Assembly (NCBI RefSeq): GCF_900105325.1
Contig: NZ_FNSU01000001.1
Coordinates: 496,001-560,000 of the forward strand
Origin: Pseudomonas marginalis
Lineage (GTDB): Bacteria; Pseudomonadota; Gammaproteobacteria; Pseudomonadales; Pseudomonadaceae
DNA length: 64,000 nucleotides
Direction of reading: 5' to 3'
Numbering within the stretch: position 1 is the stretch's first letter; every line of letters begins with the position of its first letter. Made by a program: the position numbers and the translations under genes. Below, piece after piece: positions 24,443 to 34,346 of the stretch. The notes under the pieces are model-generated. The model was not told where the DNA came from and made no database searches. It saw nothing but the letters and a program-made list of their open reading frames with translations.

Positions 24443-27289
24443 TTAGAGGCTGGAAATCCGCGCATGTTGCTCCGCCAGCTTGCCCAAAGCCTGTTCGGCC
24501 TCGGCCAGCTTGGCGCGTTCCTTATCGATCACTTCAGCCGGTGCCTTGTCGACGAATGCCGCGTTGGACAGCTTGCCGCCCACCCGCGCCACTTCACCTT
24601 GCAGGCGCAGGATTTCCTTGTCGAGACGGGCCAGTTCCGCGCCCTTGTCGATCAAGCCGGCCATCGGCACCAGCACTTCCATCTCGCCGACCAGCGCGGT
24701 CGCTGACAGTGGCGCTTCGGCGCCATCCGCCAATACGGTGATCGATTCCAGCTTCGCCAGCTTCTTGAGCAGCGCATCGTTCTCGGTGAGACGACGCTGG
24801 TCTTCGGCGCTGGCGTTCTTCACGAATACCGCCAGTGGCTTGCCCGGGCCGATGTTCATTTCGGCGCGGATGTTGCGCGTGCCGAGCATCAGGGTCTTGA
24901 GCCATTCGATGTCGCTTTCGGCCGCCTCATCGATACGTGCTTCGTTGGCCACCGGCCAAGGTTGCAGCATGATGGTCTTGCCGTCTTTGCCGGCCAGCGG
25001 CGCGAGGCGCTGCCAGATTTCTTCGGTGATGAACGGCATGAACGGATGCGCCAGGCGCAGGGCGACTTCGAGCACGCGTACCAGGGTGTGACGGGTGCCG
25101 CGCTGACGTTCGATCGGCGCGTTTTCGTCCCACAGCACGGGCTTGGACAGTTCCAGGTACCAGTCGCAATACTGGTTCCAGATAAACTCGTACAAGGCCT
25201 GTGCGGCCAGGTCGAAACGGAACTGGTCGAGTTGACGGGTCACTTCGGCCTCGGTGCGCTGCAGCTGCGAGATGATCCAGCGGTCGGCCAGGCTAAGTTC
25301 GATGGCCTCGCCGTTCTGGCCGCAGTCTTCGCCTTTGTCCAGCACGTAGCGCGCGGCGTTCCAGATCTTGTTGCAGAAGTTGCGATAGCCTTCGACGCGG
25401 CCCATGTCGAACTTGATGTCGCGACCGGTGGACGCCAGCGAGCAGAAGGTGAAGCGCAGCGCATCGGTGCCGTAGCTGGCAATGCCGTCGGCGAATTCGT
25501 CGCGGGTCTGCTTCTCGATCTTCTTCGCCAGTTTCGGCTGCATCAGCCCCGAGGTGCGTTTCTGCACCAGGGTTTCCAGGTCGATGCCGTCGATGATGTC
25601 CAGCGGGTCGAGGACGTTGCCCTTGGACTTGGACATCTTCTGGCCCTGGCCATCCCGCACCAGGCCGTGCACGTACACGGTCTTGAACGGTACCTGCGGC
25701 GTGCCGTCCTCGTTCTTCACCAAGTGCATGGTGAGCATGATCATCCGGGCAACCCAGAAGAAAATGATGTCGAAGCCGGTGACCAGCACGTCGGTGGAGT
25801 GGAATTTCTTCAGGAATTCGGTCTGCTGCGGCCAGCCCAGGGTGGAGAACGTCCACAGGCCCGAGCTGAACCAGGTGTCGAGTACGTCGTTGTCCTGTTG
25901 CAACGCCACGTCCGGGCCGAGATTGTGCTTGGCACGTACTTCGGCTTCGTCGCGGCCCACGTAGACCTTGCCCGACTCGTCGTACCAGGCCGGAATACGG
26001 TGGCCCCACCACAGCTGGCGGCTGATGCACCAATCCTGGATGTCGCGCATCCACGAGAAGTACATGTTTTCGTACTGCTTGGGCACGAACTGGATACGGC
26101 CGTCTTCCACGGCAGCAATCGCCGGCTCGGCCAGTGGCTTGGTGGACACGTACCACTGGTCGGTCAGCCACGGTTCGATCACGGTGCCGGAGCGGTCGCC
26201 CTTCGGCACTTTCAGGGCGTGGTCGTCGACGCTGACCAGCAGGCCTGCAGCGTCGAAGGCAGCAACGATCTGCTTGCGCGCTTCGAAACGGTCAAGGCCG
26301 GCGTATTCGGCCGGGATCTTGCCGTCGATGCTGTCGTTCAGCGTACCGTCCAGGTTGAACACCTGGCAGGCCGGCAGCACGGCGGCATTCTTGTCGAAGA
26401 TATTCAACAACGGCAGGTTGTGGCGCTTGCCGACTTCGTAGTCGTTGAAATCGTGGGCCGGGGTGATTTTCACGCAGCCGGTGCCGAATTCAGGGTCGCA
26501 GTAATCGTCGGCGATGATCGGGATGCGGCGGCCTACCAGCGGCAACTCGACGAACTTGCCGATCAGTGCCTGGTAGCGCTCGTCGTTCGGGTTGACCGCG
26601 ACGGCGGCGTCGCCAAGCATGGTTTCCGGACGGGTGGTGGCGACGATCAGGTAATCGTTGCCCTCAGCGGTCCTGGCGCCGTCGGCCAGCGGGTACTTGA
26701 GGTTCCACAGGAAACCTTTCTCGTCGTGGTTTTCCACTTCAAGGTCGGAAATCGCCGTGTGCAACTTGGTGTCCCAGTTGACCAGGCGCTTGCCGCGGTA
26801 GATCAGGCCGTCTTCATGCAGGCGCACGAAGGCTTCTTTCACCGATTCCGACAGGCCGTCATCCATGGTGAAGCGCTCGCGGCTCCAATCCACGGACGAG
26901 CCGAGGCGACGGATCTGACGGCTGATGTTGCCGCCGGACTGGTCTTTCCATTCCCAGATTTTTTCCAGGAATTTCTCGCGACCCAGATCGTGACGGTTCT
27001 GGCCAGTGGCTTCGAGTTGGCGCTCCACCAGCATCTGGGTGGCGATACCGGCGTGGTCGGTACCCGGCTGCCACAGGGTGTTGCGGCCCTGCATGCGGCG
27101 GAAACGGATCAACGCATCCATGATCGCATTGTTGAAGCCATGGCCCATGTGCAGGCTGCCAGTGACGTTCGGTGGCGGAATCATGATGGTGTAGGACTCG
27201 CCCGCGCCTTGCGGAGCGAAATAGTTCTCGGACTCCCAGGTGTTGTACCAGGAAGTTTCAATAGCGTGCGGCTGGTAGGTCTTATCCAT
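24443..27289 (-). CDS. valS: Valyl-tRNA synthetase
   Basis: 948 residues from ATG 27289 (MDKTYQPHAIETSWYNTWES). Class I synthetase: HIGH motif in PPPNVTGSLHMGHGF, a large CP1 editing domain (ARTAEGNDYLIVATTRPETM, GTGCVKITPAHDFNDYEVGK), KMSKSKGN signature, anticodon domain, and the C-terminal coiled-coil arm with LDKEILRLQGEVARVGGKL. Charges tRNA-Val. Last gene of a pepA-holC-hypothetical-valS series on this strand. Confidence 0.98.
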   Translation of the reverse strand: MDKTYQPHAIETSWYNTWESENYFAPQGAGESYTIMIPPPNVTGSLHMGHGFNNAIMDALIRFRRMQGRNTLWQPGTDHAGIATQMLVERQLEATGQNRHDLGREKFLEKIWEWKDQSGGNISRQIRRLGSSVDWSRERFTMDDGLSESVKEAFVRLHEDGLIYRGKRLVNWDTKLHTAISDLEVENHDEKGFLWNLKYPLADGARTAEGNDYLIVATTRPETMLGDAAVAVNPNDERYQALIGKFVELPLVGRRIPIIADDYCDPEFGTGCVKITPAHDFNDYEVGKRHNLPLLNIFDKNAAVLPACQVFNLDGTLNDSIDGKIPAEYAGLDRFEARKQIVAAFDAAGLLVSVDDHALKVPKGDRSGTVIEPWLTDQWYVSTKPLAEPAIAAVEDGRIQFVPKQYENMYFSWMRDIQDWCISRQLWWGHRIPAWYDESGKVYVGRDEAEVRAKHNLGPDVALQQDNDVLDTWFSSGLWTFSTLGWPQQTEFLKKFHSTDVLVTGFDIIFFWVARMIMLTMHLVKNEDGTPQVPFKTVYVHGLVRDGQGQKMSKSKGNVLDPLDIIDGIDLETLVQKRTSGLMQPKLAKKIEKQTRDEFADGIASYGTDALRFTFCSLASTGRDIKFDMGRVEGYRNFCNKIWNAARYVLDKGEDCGQNGEAIELSLADRWIISQLQRTEAEVTRQLDQFRFDLAAQALYEFIWNQYCDWYLELSKPVLWDENAPIERQRGTRHTLVRVLEVALRLAHPFMPFITEEIWQRLAPLAGKDGKTIMLQPWPVANEARIDEAAESDIEWLKTLMLGTRNIRAEMNIGPGKPLAVFVKNASAEDQRRLTENDALLKKLAKLESITVLADGAEAPLSATALVGEMEVLVPMAGLIDKGAELARLDKEILRLQGEVARVGGKLSNAAFVDKAPAEVIDKERAKLAEAEQALGKLAEQHARISSL

Positions 27290-27438
27290 GCGCGGCGGGA
27301 CCCTAGTTGGCATATATTCAGGAAAGCCGGCAAGTATAACGGGGGATAGGGCGCAGGGCGAGGCGAAGGCGGGCTTAAGGTGCAGGCAATCAAATGTGGG
27401 AGGAGTTTGCCACCTCCCACAGGGGATCTATGGACGGT

Positions 27439-27834
27439 TTAAGACTGGTACTGGCTGAGCAGCCGCTCCATCCGCGCATCCATCCGGCGCTTGATCTCGG
27501 TTTCGATATGGGGGGCAAAGTCGTCGATCACGTCTTGCATGATCAATTGCGCAGCGGCACGCAGTTCGTTGTCCAGGTGCAGCAGCAGGGCGTCGGGGCC
27601 CTTTTCAGCCGCAGCAGGGGCAGCGTCCACCACAACGGGGGCTTCGACAACCGGTTCCGGGGCGACCTGCTTGCCGCCGACCATGTCGAACAACAGCGGA
27701 ATCTGTACCTCGCCATCGGCCTGTTCGGTCAATAGCGGCGGTTGCAAGTCATCATCACCCAGCAACTGACGGATCGACTCGAGGTCGTCCAGCAGGTGGT
27801 CATCTTTTTTTGTCGGGTTGGGAGTGTCCATCAT
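27439..27834 (-). CDS. Conserved Pseudomonas protein of unknown function between holC and valS
   Basis: 131 residues from ATG 27834 (MMDTPNPTKKDDHLLDDLES). An acidic N-terminal half with a Pro/Ala/Val-rich linker (APEPVVEAPVVVDAAPAAAE), then a helical segment ALLLHLDNELRAAAQLIMQD and a terminal IKRRMDARMERLLSQY. The position matches the hypothetical gene between holC and valS in P. aeruginosa. It may be linked to the polymerase or synthetase neighbours, but no function is shown. Confidence 0.8.
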   Translation of the reverse strand: MMDTPNPTKKDDHLLDDLESIRQLLGDDDLQPPLLTEQADGEVQIPLLFDMVGGKQVAPEPVVEAPVVVDAAPAAAEKGPDALLLHLDNELRAAAQLIMQDVIDDFAPHIETEIKRRMDARMERLLSQYQS

Positions 27835-27838
27835 GTAC

Positions 27839-28267
27839 TCAAAGTCGTTGTAGCCGGTGATCTTGCAAAGGATAGCCCTGTTCGCGGTAGAAACGGAAAC
27901 TCTCCCGCGCGGCCTGACGAATAGCCGGATCTTCCACCACCACTTCCGCCACACGGGCGAAGGCCTTGGCAAAAGGCGGTACTTTCAGGTCCAGGTTGAC
28001 CAGCAGGTCCTGGTGATTGCCGCAACTGTCCCCCAAACCCAGGACAACCGGGCCTTCGGGTTCTGATTCTGCGGGGCCGTGGGGCACGAAGCTTTCGCCC
28101 TTGAAACGCCACAGGCGGGCGTCGAGCTCGTCGCGTTGGGCGGCATCGCTGCAATGCAGGTAGATGCGGTGGCCCATGCGCCAGGCTTTTTCGGTGAGTT
28201 TGCAGGCGAAGTCCAGGCGCGCGAGCGGATCGGCGCTGGGCAATATATAGAAGTCGACTTGGGTCAT
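27839..28267 (-). CDS. holC: DNA polymerase III chi subunit
   Basis: 142 residues from ATG 28267 (MTQVDFYILPSADPLARLDF). HolC features: LTEKAWRMGHRIYLHCSDAA, WRFKGESFVPHG and VVVEDPAIRQAARESFRFY. Chi binds psi and SSB in the clamp-loader complex. Four bases separate its stop from the next ATG. A REPIN lies between it and pepA. Confidence 0.92.
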   Translation of the reverse strand: MTQVDFYILPSADPLARLDFACKLTEKAWRMGHRIYLHCSDAAQRDELDARLWRFKGESFVPHGPAESEPEGPVVLGLGDSCGNHQDLLVNLDLKVPPFAKAFARVAEVVVEDPAIRQAARESFRFYREQGYPLQDHRLQRL

Positions 28268-28304
28268 TGCGGTTCCTGGGCTGCCGCGCCTGCCGCCGTC
28301 ATAA

Positions 28305-28404
28305 TGTAGGAGCGAGCTTGCTCGCGAAGAACCTGAGAACAATGCGTTCATCCAAGATGAACGCGTTATCGTTGACGCTCTTCGCGAGCAAGCTCGCTCC
28401 TACA
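28305..28404. repeat. REPIN of the TGTAGGAGCGAGCTTGCTCG type
   Basis: Bases 28305-28328 and 28381-28404 are perfect 24-base reverse complements; the 52-base spacer contains GCGTTCATC/GATGAACGC (a second internal hairpin). The same family recurs at 50555-50654 and 53999-54097. Confidence 0.92.
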
Positions 28405-28434
28405 GTTGACCGCGGCAGGCAGCTGGGCAGGTGT

Positions 28435-29925
28435 TTAGGCTTTGGCGCGGTCCAGCAGGTATTGGGTCAGCAATGGCACCGGACGGCCGGTGGCGCCCTT
28501 GTCCTTGCCGCCGCTGGTCCAGGCCGTGCCGGCGATGTCCAGGTGCGCCCAGTTGAAGTTCTTGGCGAAGCGCGACAGGAAACACGCAGCGGTGATGGTG
28601 CCGGCTTTCGGGCCGCCGATGTTGGCGATGTCGGCGAACGGGCTGTCCAGCTGTTCCTGGTACTCATCGAACAGCGGCAGTTGCCAGGCGCGGTCGTCGG
28701 CGGCCTTGCCGGCGCTGAGCAGCTGCTCGATCAACTCGTCGTTATTGCCCAGCAGGCCCGAGGTGTGGGAACCCAGGGCAACGATGCAGGCGCCGGTCAG
28801 GGTGGCGATGTCGATCACGGCCTGTGGCTTGAAGCGCTCGGCGTAGGTCAGGGCATCGCACAGCACCAGGCGGCCTTCGGCGTCGGTGTTGAGGATTTCC
28901 ACGGTCTGGCCGCTGAGGGTGGTGACGATGTCGCCCGGACGGGCCGCGCCGCCGCTCGGCATGTTTTCGGCGCAGGCCAGAATGCACACCAGGTTGATCG
29001 GCAGCTTCAGTTCCAGCACGGCGCGCAGGGTACCGAACACGCTGGCGGCGCCGCCCATGTCGTACTTCATCTCGTCCATGCCCAGGCCCGGCTTGAGGCT
29101 GATGCCGCCGGTGTCGAAGGTGATGCCTTTACCCACCAGGGCGTAAGGCTTCTCGGACTTCTTGCCGCCGTTGTATTGCATCACGATCAGGCGTGGCGGT
29201 TGGTCGCTGCCCTGGCCCACGGCATAGAACGAGCCCATGCCCAGTTCCTTGATCTTCTTCTCATCCAGGACTTCGACTTTCAGGCCCTTGAACTCTTTAC
29301 CCAATGCCTTGGCCTGTTCGCCCAGGTAGGTCGGGTGGCAGATGTTCGGCGGCAGGTTGCCCAGATCGCGGGTGAACGACATGCCATTGGCGATGGCCTG
29401 GGCGTGAGTCACGGCGCGCTCGACTTCAGCCTGGGCGGCCTTGATGGTCAGCAGGGTGATTTTCTTCAGGGCGCGGGGTTCGGTTTTCTGGCTCTTGAAC
29501 TGATCAAAAATGTAGCCGCCGTCCACCAGGGTTTCGGCCAGCAGGCGGGTCTTGCCGTAGCTGTCACGGCCTTTTACGACGATTTCATCGAGTGCCAGTG
29601 CCGCATCGCTGCCGCCCAGGCCCTTGAGGGTGTTGAGGATGCCGCTGATGATCTTGCGGAACGGACGGTCGCCCAGTTCAGCGTCCTTGCCCACGCCCAC
29701 CAGCAATACGCGGTCGGCTTTCAGGTTAGGCAGGCTTTGCAGCAGCAGGCTCTGGCCGACTTTGCCGGCCAGGTCGCCGCGCTTGAGAACCGCGCTGATC
29801 GCGCCGCCGCTGAGTTCGTCGAGCTGCCTGGCGGCTACGCCGAGCTTGCGGCCTTCGCCGATGGCGACCACGAGGGTGGCGGTTTTCAACGTTTCGGGGC
29901 TAACGCTTTTTACAACCAATTCCAT
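28435..29925 (-). CDS. pepA: Leucyl aminopeptidase (cytosol aminopeptidase)
   Basis: 496 residues from ATG 29925 (MELVVKSVSPETLKTATLVV). M17 family: NTDAEGRLVLCDAL signature, VGKGITFDTGGISLKPG with the metal-binding Lys/Asp region, and a two-metal site completed by DMGGAA. It removes N-terminal residues and in other species also acts as a DNA-binding factor in plasmid-dimer resolution. Divergent from lptF across 274 bases, as in many gammaproteobacteria. Confidence 0.97.
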   Translation of the reverse strand: MELVVKSVSPETLKTATLVVAIGEGRKLGVAARQLDELSGGAISAVLKRGDLAGKVGQSLLLQSLPNLKADRVLLVGVGKDAELGDRPFRKIISGILNTLKGLGGSDAALALDEIVVKGRDSYGKTRLLAETLVDGGYIFDQFKSQKTEPRALKKITLLTIKAAQAEVERAVTHAQAIANGMSFTRDLGNLPPNICHPTYLGEQAKALGKEFKGLKVEVLDEKKIKELGMGSFYAVGQGSDQPPRLIVMQYNGGKKSEKPYALVGKGITFDTGGISLKPGLGMDEMKYDMGGAASVFGTLRAVLELKLPINLVCILACAENMPSGGAARPGDIVTTLSGQTVEILNTDAEGRLVLCDALTYAERFKPQAVIDIATLTGACIVALGSHTSGLLGNNDELIEQLLSAGKAADDRAWQLPLFDEYQEQLDSPFADIANIGGPKAGTITAACFLSRFAKNFNWAHLDIAGTAWTSGGKDKGATGRPVPLLTQYLLDRAKA

Positions 29926-30199
29926 TTTCGGGTCCCTTATATAAGGTCTGAGAGCCTGGCGTCTGTACGCAGGCTTTAAAGCGTGGCGGCTGTGTAAACC
30001 ACCAGCGACAAAGGCCGCAGTTTGAACCTCGCCGACGGAGCCTGACAACCCTTTGTGCCTGCGCATGAGGTTGCGCAGTGACAGGCGCGGTCAATCACAG
30101 GATAATGCGCCATCTTTTTAGCCGGCCCGGTGCAAACGGGCTGACTCGGTATGCTTGCTTGTTTGGCCGCCTTAGCCTGACAACCCTGGAGTGTCTGGT

Positions 30200-31318
30200 T
30201 TGATCGTCTTCCGTTATCTGTCCCGCGAAGTCCTGTTGACCCTGAGTGCCGTGAGTGCGGTCCTGCTGGTCATCATCATGAGTGGTCGTTTCGTCAAATA
30301 CCTGGCCCAGGCTGCCTCCGGCGCCCTGGACCCAGGCTCGCTGTTCCTGATCATGGGCTTTCGCCTGCCGGGATTCTTGCAACTGATCCTGCCGCTGGGC
30401 CTGTTCCTCGGCATCCTGCTGGCCTACGGCCGCTTGTACCTTGAAAGTGAAATGACCGTGCTCTCGGCCACCGGCATGAGCCAGCAGCGCCTGCTGGGCA
30501 TGACCATGATTCCGGCGGCCGGCGTTGCGCTGATCGTGGCCTGGTTGAGCCTGAGCCTGGCTCCCCAGGGCGCGATGCAGTTCCAGTTGGTGCTGAACAA
30601 ACAGGACGCGATGACCGAGTTCGACACCCTCGAGCCGGGCCGTTTCCAGGCACTCAATGATGGCTCGCGGGTGACTTACACGGAAACCTTGACCGACGAC
30701 CGCGCCAACCTGGGCGGTGTGTTCATCTCCGAGAAACGGTTTGGCCAGGACAAGAAAGACCGGGGCATTTCCGTACTGGTGGCCGATTCGGGCCGCCAGG
30801 AAGTGCGTCCTGACGGCAGCCGCTACCTGATCCTGGAAAATGGCTATCGCTACGATGGCAGTCCAGGCATGGCCGACTATCGCGCGATCAAGTACGACAC
30901 CTATGGCGTGATGCTGGCCCGCCCGGATATCAGCGACGAAGTCACCGACCGCGACGCCATCCCCACGGCGGACCTGCTCGGCAGCAAGGAACTGCGCTCC
31001 ATCGCCGAGCTGCAATGGCGGATTTCCCTGCCGCTGCTGGTGTTTATCGTGACCCTGATGGCCGTGCCGCTGTCGCGCGTCAACCCGCGCCAGGGCCGTT
31101 TCCTCAAGCTGTTGCCGGCGATCCTGCTGTACATGGCTTACCTCACCATCCTGATTTCCGCCCGTGGCTCCCTGGAGAAAGGCAAGCTGTCGCCGGTCCT
31201 GGGCCTGTGGTGGGTGCACGGCATGTTCCTGTTGATCGGCCTGGGGCTGCTGTATTGGGAGCCTATTCGTTTGAAAATGATGAGCCGTCGTGGCCAGAAG
31301 GAGTTGGCTCGTGGCTAA
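30200..31318 (+). CDS. lptF: LPS export permease LptF
   Basis: 372 residues if TTG 30200 is used (LIVFRYLSREVLLTL). A GGAG site lies 8 bases before this TTG, while the alternative GTG 30191 overlaps the GGAG itself. Six membrane helices, three on each side of a periplasmic jellyroll (residues about 100-270). Partner of LptG in the LptB2FG extractor that takes LPS from the inner membrane. lptG overlaps its 3' end by 8 bases. Confidence 0.95.
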   Translation: MIVFRYLSREVLLTLSAVSAVLLVIIMSGRFVKYLAQAASGALDPGSLFLIMGFRLPGFLQLILPLGLFLGILLAYGRLYLESEMTVLSATGMSQQRLLGMTMIPAAGVALIVAWLSLSLAPQGAMQFQLVLNKQDAMTEFDTLEPGRFQALNDGSRVTYTETLTDDRANLGGVFISEKRFGQDKKDRGISVLVADSGRQEVRPDGSRYLILENGYRYDGSPGMADYRAIKYDTYGVMLARPDISDEVTDRDAIPTADLLGSKELRSIAELQWRISLPLLVFIVTLMAVPLSRVNPRQGRFLKLLPAILLYMAYLTILISARGSLEKGKLSPVLGLWWVHGMFLLIGLGLLYWEPIRLKMMSRRGQKELARG

Positions 31319-32390
31319 GCTCGATCGCTACATTGGTAGCAGCGTCCTGATCGCCATCCTGGCGGTACTGGGCATTATCCTGGGTCTGGCCTCGTTGTTC
31401 GCCTTCATCGATGAAGTCGGCAACGTCAGCGACACCTATACCGTATGGGACGTGCTCGGCTACGTGGCACTCACCGCGCCGCGTCGTCTCTACGACATGA
31501 TGCCGATGGCCGCGCTGATCGGTTGCCTGATCGGCCTGGGCAGCCTGGCCAGCAACAGCGAACTGACCATCATGCGCGCCGCCGGTGTGTCCATCGGGCG
31601 TATCGTCTGGGCGGTCATGAAGCCTATGTTGCTGCTGATGCTGTGCAGCGTGCTGATCGGTGAGTACGTAGCGCCGCCGGCCGAAACCACCGCCCAGGCC
31701 AATCGAGCCCTGGCCCAGGGCTCGGGCGATGCACAAAGCGCCAAGCATGGCCTGTGGCACCGCCAGGGTGATGAGTTCATCCACATCAACGCCGTGCAAC
31801 CGGGCGGGCTGTTGATCGGTGTGACGCGCTATACGTTCGACAAGGAACGTCACATGCTGTCGTCCAGTTTCGCCAAACGCGCGCAGTACGGCGACGAAAA
31901 ATGGCAACTGACCGACGTCACCACGACTTACTTCCGCAATGTCGGCCAAGGCACCAAGGCCAGCACCGAAGTGATCAATGTGCCGAGTGAAGAGTGGGAT
32001 ATCGCCCTCAAGCCGGAACTGCTCAATACGGTGGTGATGATCCCCGAAAGCCTGCCGATCTCCGGGTTGTGGGGCTATATCCACTACCTGAAGGATCAAG
32101 GCTTGAATAACGGTCGTTACTGGCTGGCATTTTGGGTCAAGGTGTTGCAGCCGGTGGTGACCGCCGCACTGGTGCTGATGGCGATCTCGTTCATCTTCGG
32201 TCCGTTGCGCTCCGTGACCCTCGGCCAGCGGGTATTCACTGGCGTGCTGGTCGGTTTCACCTTCCGCATCGCCCAGGATCTGCTCGGCCCGTCGAGCCTG
32301 GTGTTCGGGTTCTCGCCGCTGTTTGCAGTGCTGGTGCCGACGGCCATCTGCGCCCTGGCCGGGTTCTGGCTGCTGCGCCGGGCCGGCTGA
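31311..32390 (+). CDS. lptG: LPS export permease LptG
   Basis: 359 residues from GTG 31311 (MAKLDRYIGSSVLIAILAVL), with an AAGGAG site upstream inside lptF. Three N-terminal and three C-terminal membrane helices around a periplasmic domain; motifs SLASNSELTIMRAAGVSIGR (cytoplasmic coupling helix to LptB) and QDLLGPSSLVFGF fit the family. A terminator follows. Confidence 0.96.
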   Translation: MAKLDRYIGSSVLIAILAVLGIILGLASLFAFIDEVGNVSDTYTVWDVLGYVALTAPRRLYDMMPMAALIGCLIGLGSLASNSELTIMRAAGVSIGRIVWAVMKPMLLLMLCSVLIGEYVAPPAETTAQANRALAQGSGDAQSAKHGLWHRQGDEFIHINAVQPGGLLIGVTRYTFDKERHMLSSSFAKRAQYGDEKWQLTDVTTTYFRNVGQGTKASTEVINVPSEEWDIALKPELLNTVVMIPESLPISGLWGYIHYLKDQGLNNGRYWLAFWVKVLQPVVTAALVLMAISFIFGPLRSVTLGQRVFTGVLVGFTFRIAQDLLGPSSLVFGFSPLFAVLVPTAICALAGFWLLRRAG

Positions 32391-32407
32391 TACCGCACCG
32401 TTGGATA

Positions 32408-32441
32408 AAAAATGCCCCGCTCGGATGAGTGGGGCATTTTT
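32408..32441 (+). terminator. Terminator of lptFG
   Basis: AAAAATGCCCC (32408-32418) pairs with GGGGCATTTTT (32431-32441); the inner CTC/GAG extends the stem. It separates lptFG from lepA. Confidence 0.93.
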
Positions 32442-32541
32442 GTTCTGGTCAGCAAAGATGACGCCCGGCCTGAGCATCAGGTACAATTCCCGGCTATTTT
32501 TCAGCGGGCAATCTGCCTGCAGCCTTTTTGAGTGTTGATCC

Positions 32542-34341
32542 GTGAGTGATTTGAGTCATATCCGCAATTTCTCCATCATCGCCCACATTGACCATGGTAA
32601 GTCGACGCTGGCCGATCGATTCATCCAGATGTGCGGCGGCCTTGCCGAGCGTGAAATGGAAGCCCAGGTGCTGGACTCCATGGACCTCGAACGCGAGCGC
32701 GGGATCACCATCAAGGCCCACAGCGTTACCCTGTACTACACCGCCAAAGACGGTATCAAGTACCAGTTGAACTTCATTGACACCCCGGGCCACGTGGACT
32801 TCACCTATGAAGTCAGCCGCTCCCTGGCGGCCTGCGAAGGTGCGCTGCTGGTGGTGGACGCGGGCCAGGGCGTTGAAGCCCAGTCCGTGGCCAACTGCTA
32901 CACCGCCATCGAGCAAGGCCTGGAAGTCATGCCGGTGCTGAACAAGATCGACCTGCCACAGGCCGATCCGGACCGCGTAAAAGAAGAAATCGAAAAAATC
33001 ATCGGCATTGACGCCACCGACGCCGTCGAGTGCAGCGCCAAGACCGGCCTGGGCGTCGACGAAGTGCTCGAGCGCCTGGTCAAGACTATCCCGGCCCCCA
33101 CCGGCAACTACGAAGATCCGCTGCAGGCGTTGATCATCGACTCCTGGTTCGACAACTACCTGGGGGTTGTCTCCCTGGTACGCGTGCGCCACGGCCGTGT
33201 GAAGAAGGGCGACAAGATCCTGGTCAAGTCCACCGGCAAGATCCACCTGGTGGACAGCGTCGGTGTATTCAACCCCAAGCACACCGCGACCACTGATCTG
33301 AAAGCCGGTGAAGTAGGTTTCATCATCGCCGGCATCAAGGACATTCATGGTGCGCCGGTGGGTGACACCCTGACCTTGAGCTCCACCCCTGACGTCGACG
33401 TGCTGCCGGGCTTCAAACGCATCCAGCCGCAGGTCTACGCCGGCCTGTTCCCGGTCAGCTCCGACGACTTCGAAGACTTCCGCGAAGCCCTGCAAAAGCT
33501 GACCCTCAACGACTCGTCGTTGCAGTACACCCCGGAAAGCTCCGACGCCCTGGGCTTCGGCTTCCGCTGCGGCTTCCTCGGCATGCTGCACATGGAAATC
33601 ATCCAGGAGCGCCTTGAGCGCGAGTACGACCTGGACCTGATCACCACGGCGCCGACGGTTATTTTCGAGCTGCTGCTCAAAAACGGTGAAACGATTTACG
33701 TCGACAACCCGTCCAAGCTCCCAGACCTGTCTTCCATCGAAGACATGCGCGAGCCGATCGTGCGGGCCAATATCCTTGTGCCGCAGGAACACCTGGGCAA
33801 CGTCATTACCCTGTGTATCGAAAAGCGTGGCGTGCAGCACGACATGCTGTTCCTCGGTACCCAGGTGCAAGTGACCTACGATTTGCCGATGAACGAAGTG
33901 GTCCTGGACTTCTTTGACCGTCTCAAATCCACCAGTCGCGGCTATGCTTCGCTGGATTACCATTTCGACCGTTACCAATCGGCTAATCTGGTGAAACTGG
34001 ATGTGCTGATCAACGGCGACAAGGTCGATGCCCTGGCACTGATCGTGCACAAGGACAACGCGCACTACAAAGGTCGCCAGTTGACCGAGAAGATGAAAGA
34101 ACTGATTCCGCGCCAGATGTTCGACGTCGCGATCCAGGCCGCCATTGGCGGGCAGATCATTGCGCGAACCTCCGTCAAGGCACTCAGAAAGAACGTACTG
34201 GCCAAATGCTACGGTGGCGACGTCAGCCGTAAGCGCAAGCTGCTTGAGAAGCAAAAGGCCGGTAAAAAACGCATGAAGCAAGTGGGCAACGTGGAAATTC
34301 CACAAGAAGCCTTCCTTGCGGTGCTCAGGTTGGATAGTTAG
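32542..34341 (+). CDS. lepA: Elongation factor 4
   Basis: 599 residues from GTG 32542. GTPase motifs IAHIDHGKSTLADRF (G1), a G2 threonine in ERGITIKAH, DTPGHVDF (G3), NKIDLPQAD (G4) and SAKTG (G5). Then domains II, III and V and the LepA-specific C-terminal domain with LKKNVLAKCYGGDVSRKRKL-like basic segment. It acts on stalled or mis-set ribosomes. First gene of lepA-lepB; lepB starts 5 bases after its stop. mucD is not upstream, unlike in P. aeruginosa. Confidence 0.98.
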   Translation: MSDLSHIRNFSIIAHIDHGKSTLADRFIQMCGGLAEREMEAQVLDSMDLERERGITIKAHSVTLYYTAKDGIKYQLNFIDTPGHVDFTYEVSRSLAACEGALLVVDAGQGVEAQSVANCYTAIEQGLEVMPVLNKIDLPQADPDRVKEEIEKIIGIDATDAVECSAKTGLGVDEVLERLVKTIPAPTGNYEDPLQALIIDSWFDNYLGVVSLVRVRHGRVKKGDKILVKSTGKIHLVDSVGVFNPKHTATTDLKAGEVGFIIAGIKDIHGAPVGDTLTLSSTPDVDVLPGFKRIQPQVYAGLFPVSSDDFEDFREALQKLTLNDSSLQYTPESSDALGFGFRCGFLGMLHMEIIQERLEREYDLDLITTAPTVIFELLLKNGETIYVDNPSKLPDLSSIEDMREPIVRANILVPQEHLGNVITLCIEKRGVQHDMLFLGTQVQVTYDLPMNEVVLDFFDRLKSTSRGYASLDYHFDRYQSANLVKLDVLINGDKVDALALIVHKDNAHYKGRQLTEKMKELIPRQMFDVAIQAAIGGQIIARTSVKALRKNVLAKCYGGDVSRKRKLLEKQKAGKKRMKQVGNVEIPQEAFLAVLRLDS

Positions 34342-34346
34342 GTCCT

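Noticed and set aside
24962..27349. 795-codon open frame on the plus strand opposite valS, and similar long antisense frames opposite lon (44499-46631), lepA (32494-34305) and the MFS gene at 1725 (1632-3221)
   Set aside because: Third-position GC bias in a GC-rich genome keeps antisense frames open. The opposite strand carries unmistakable conserved proteins, and these frames show no domain pattern.
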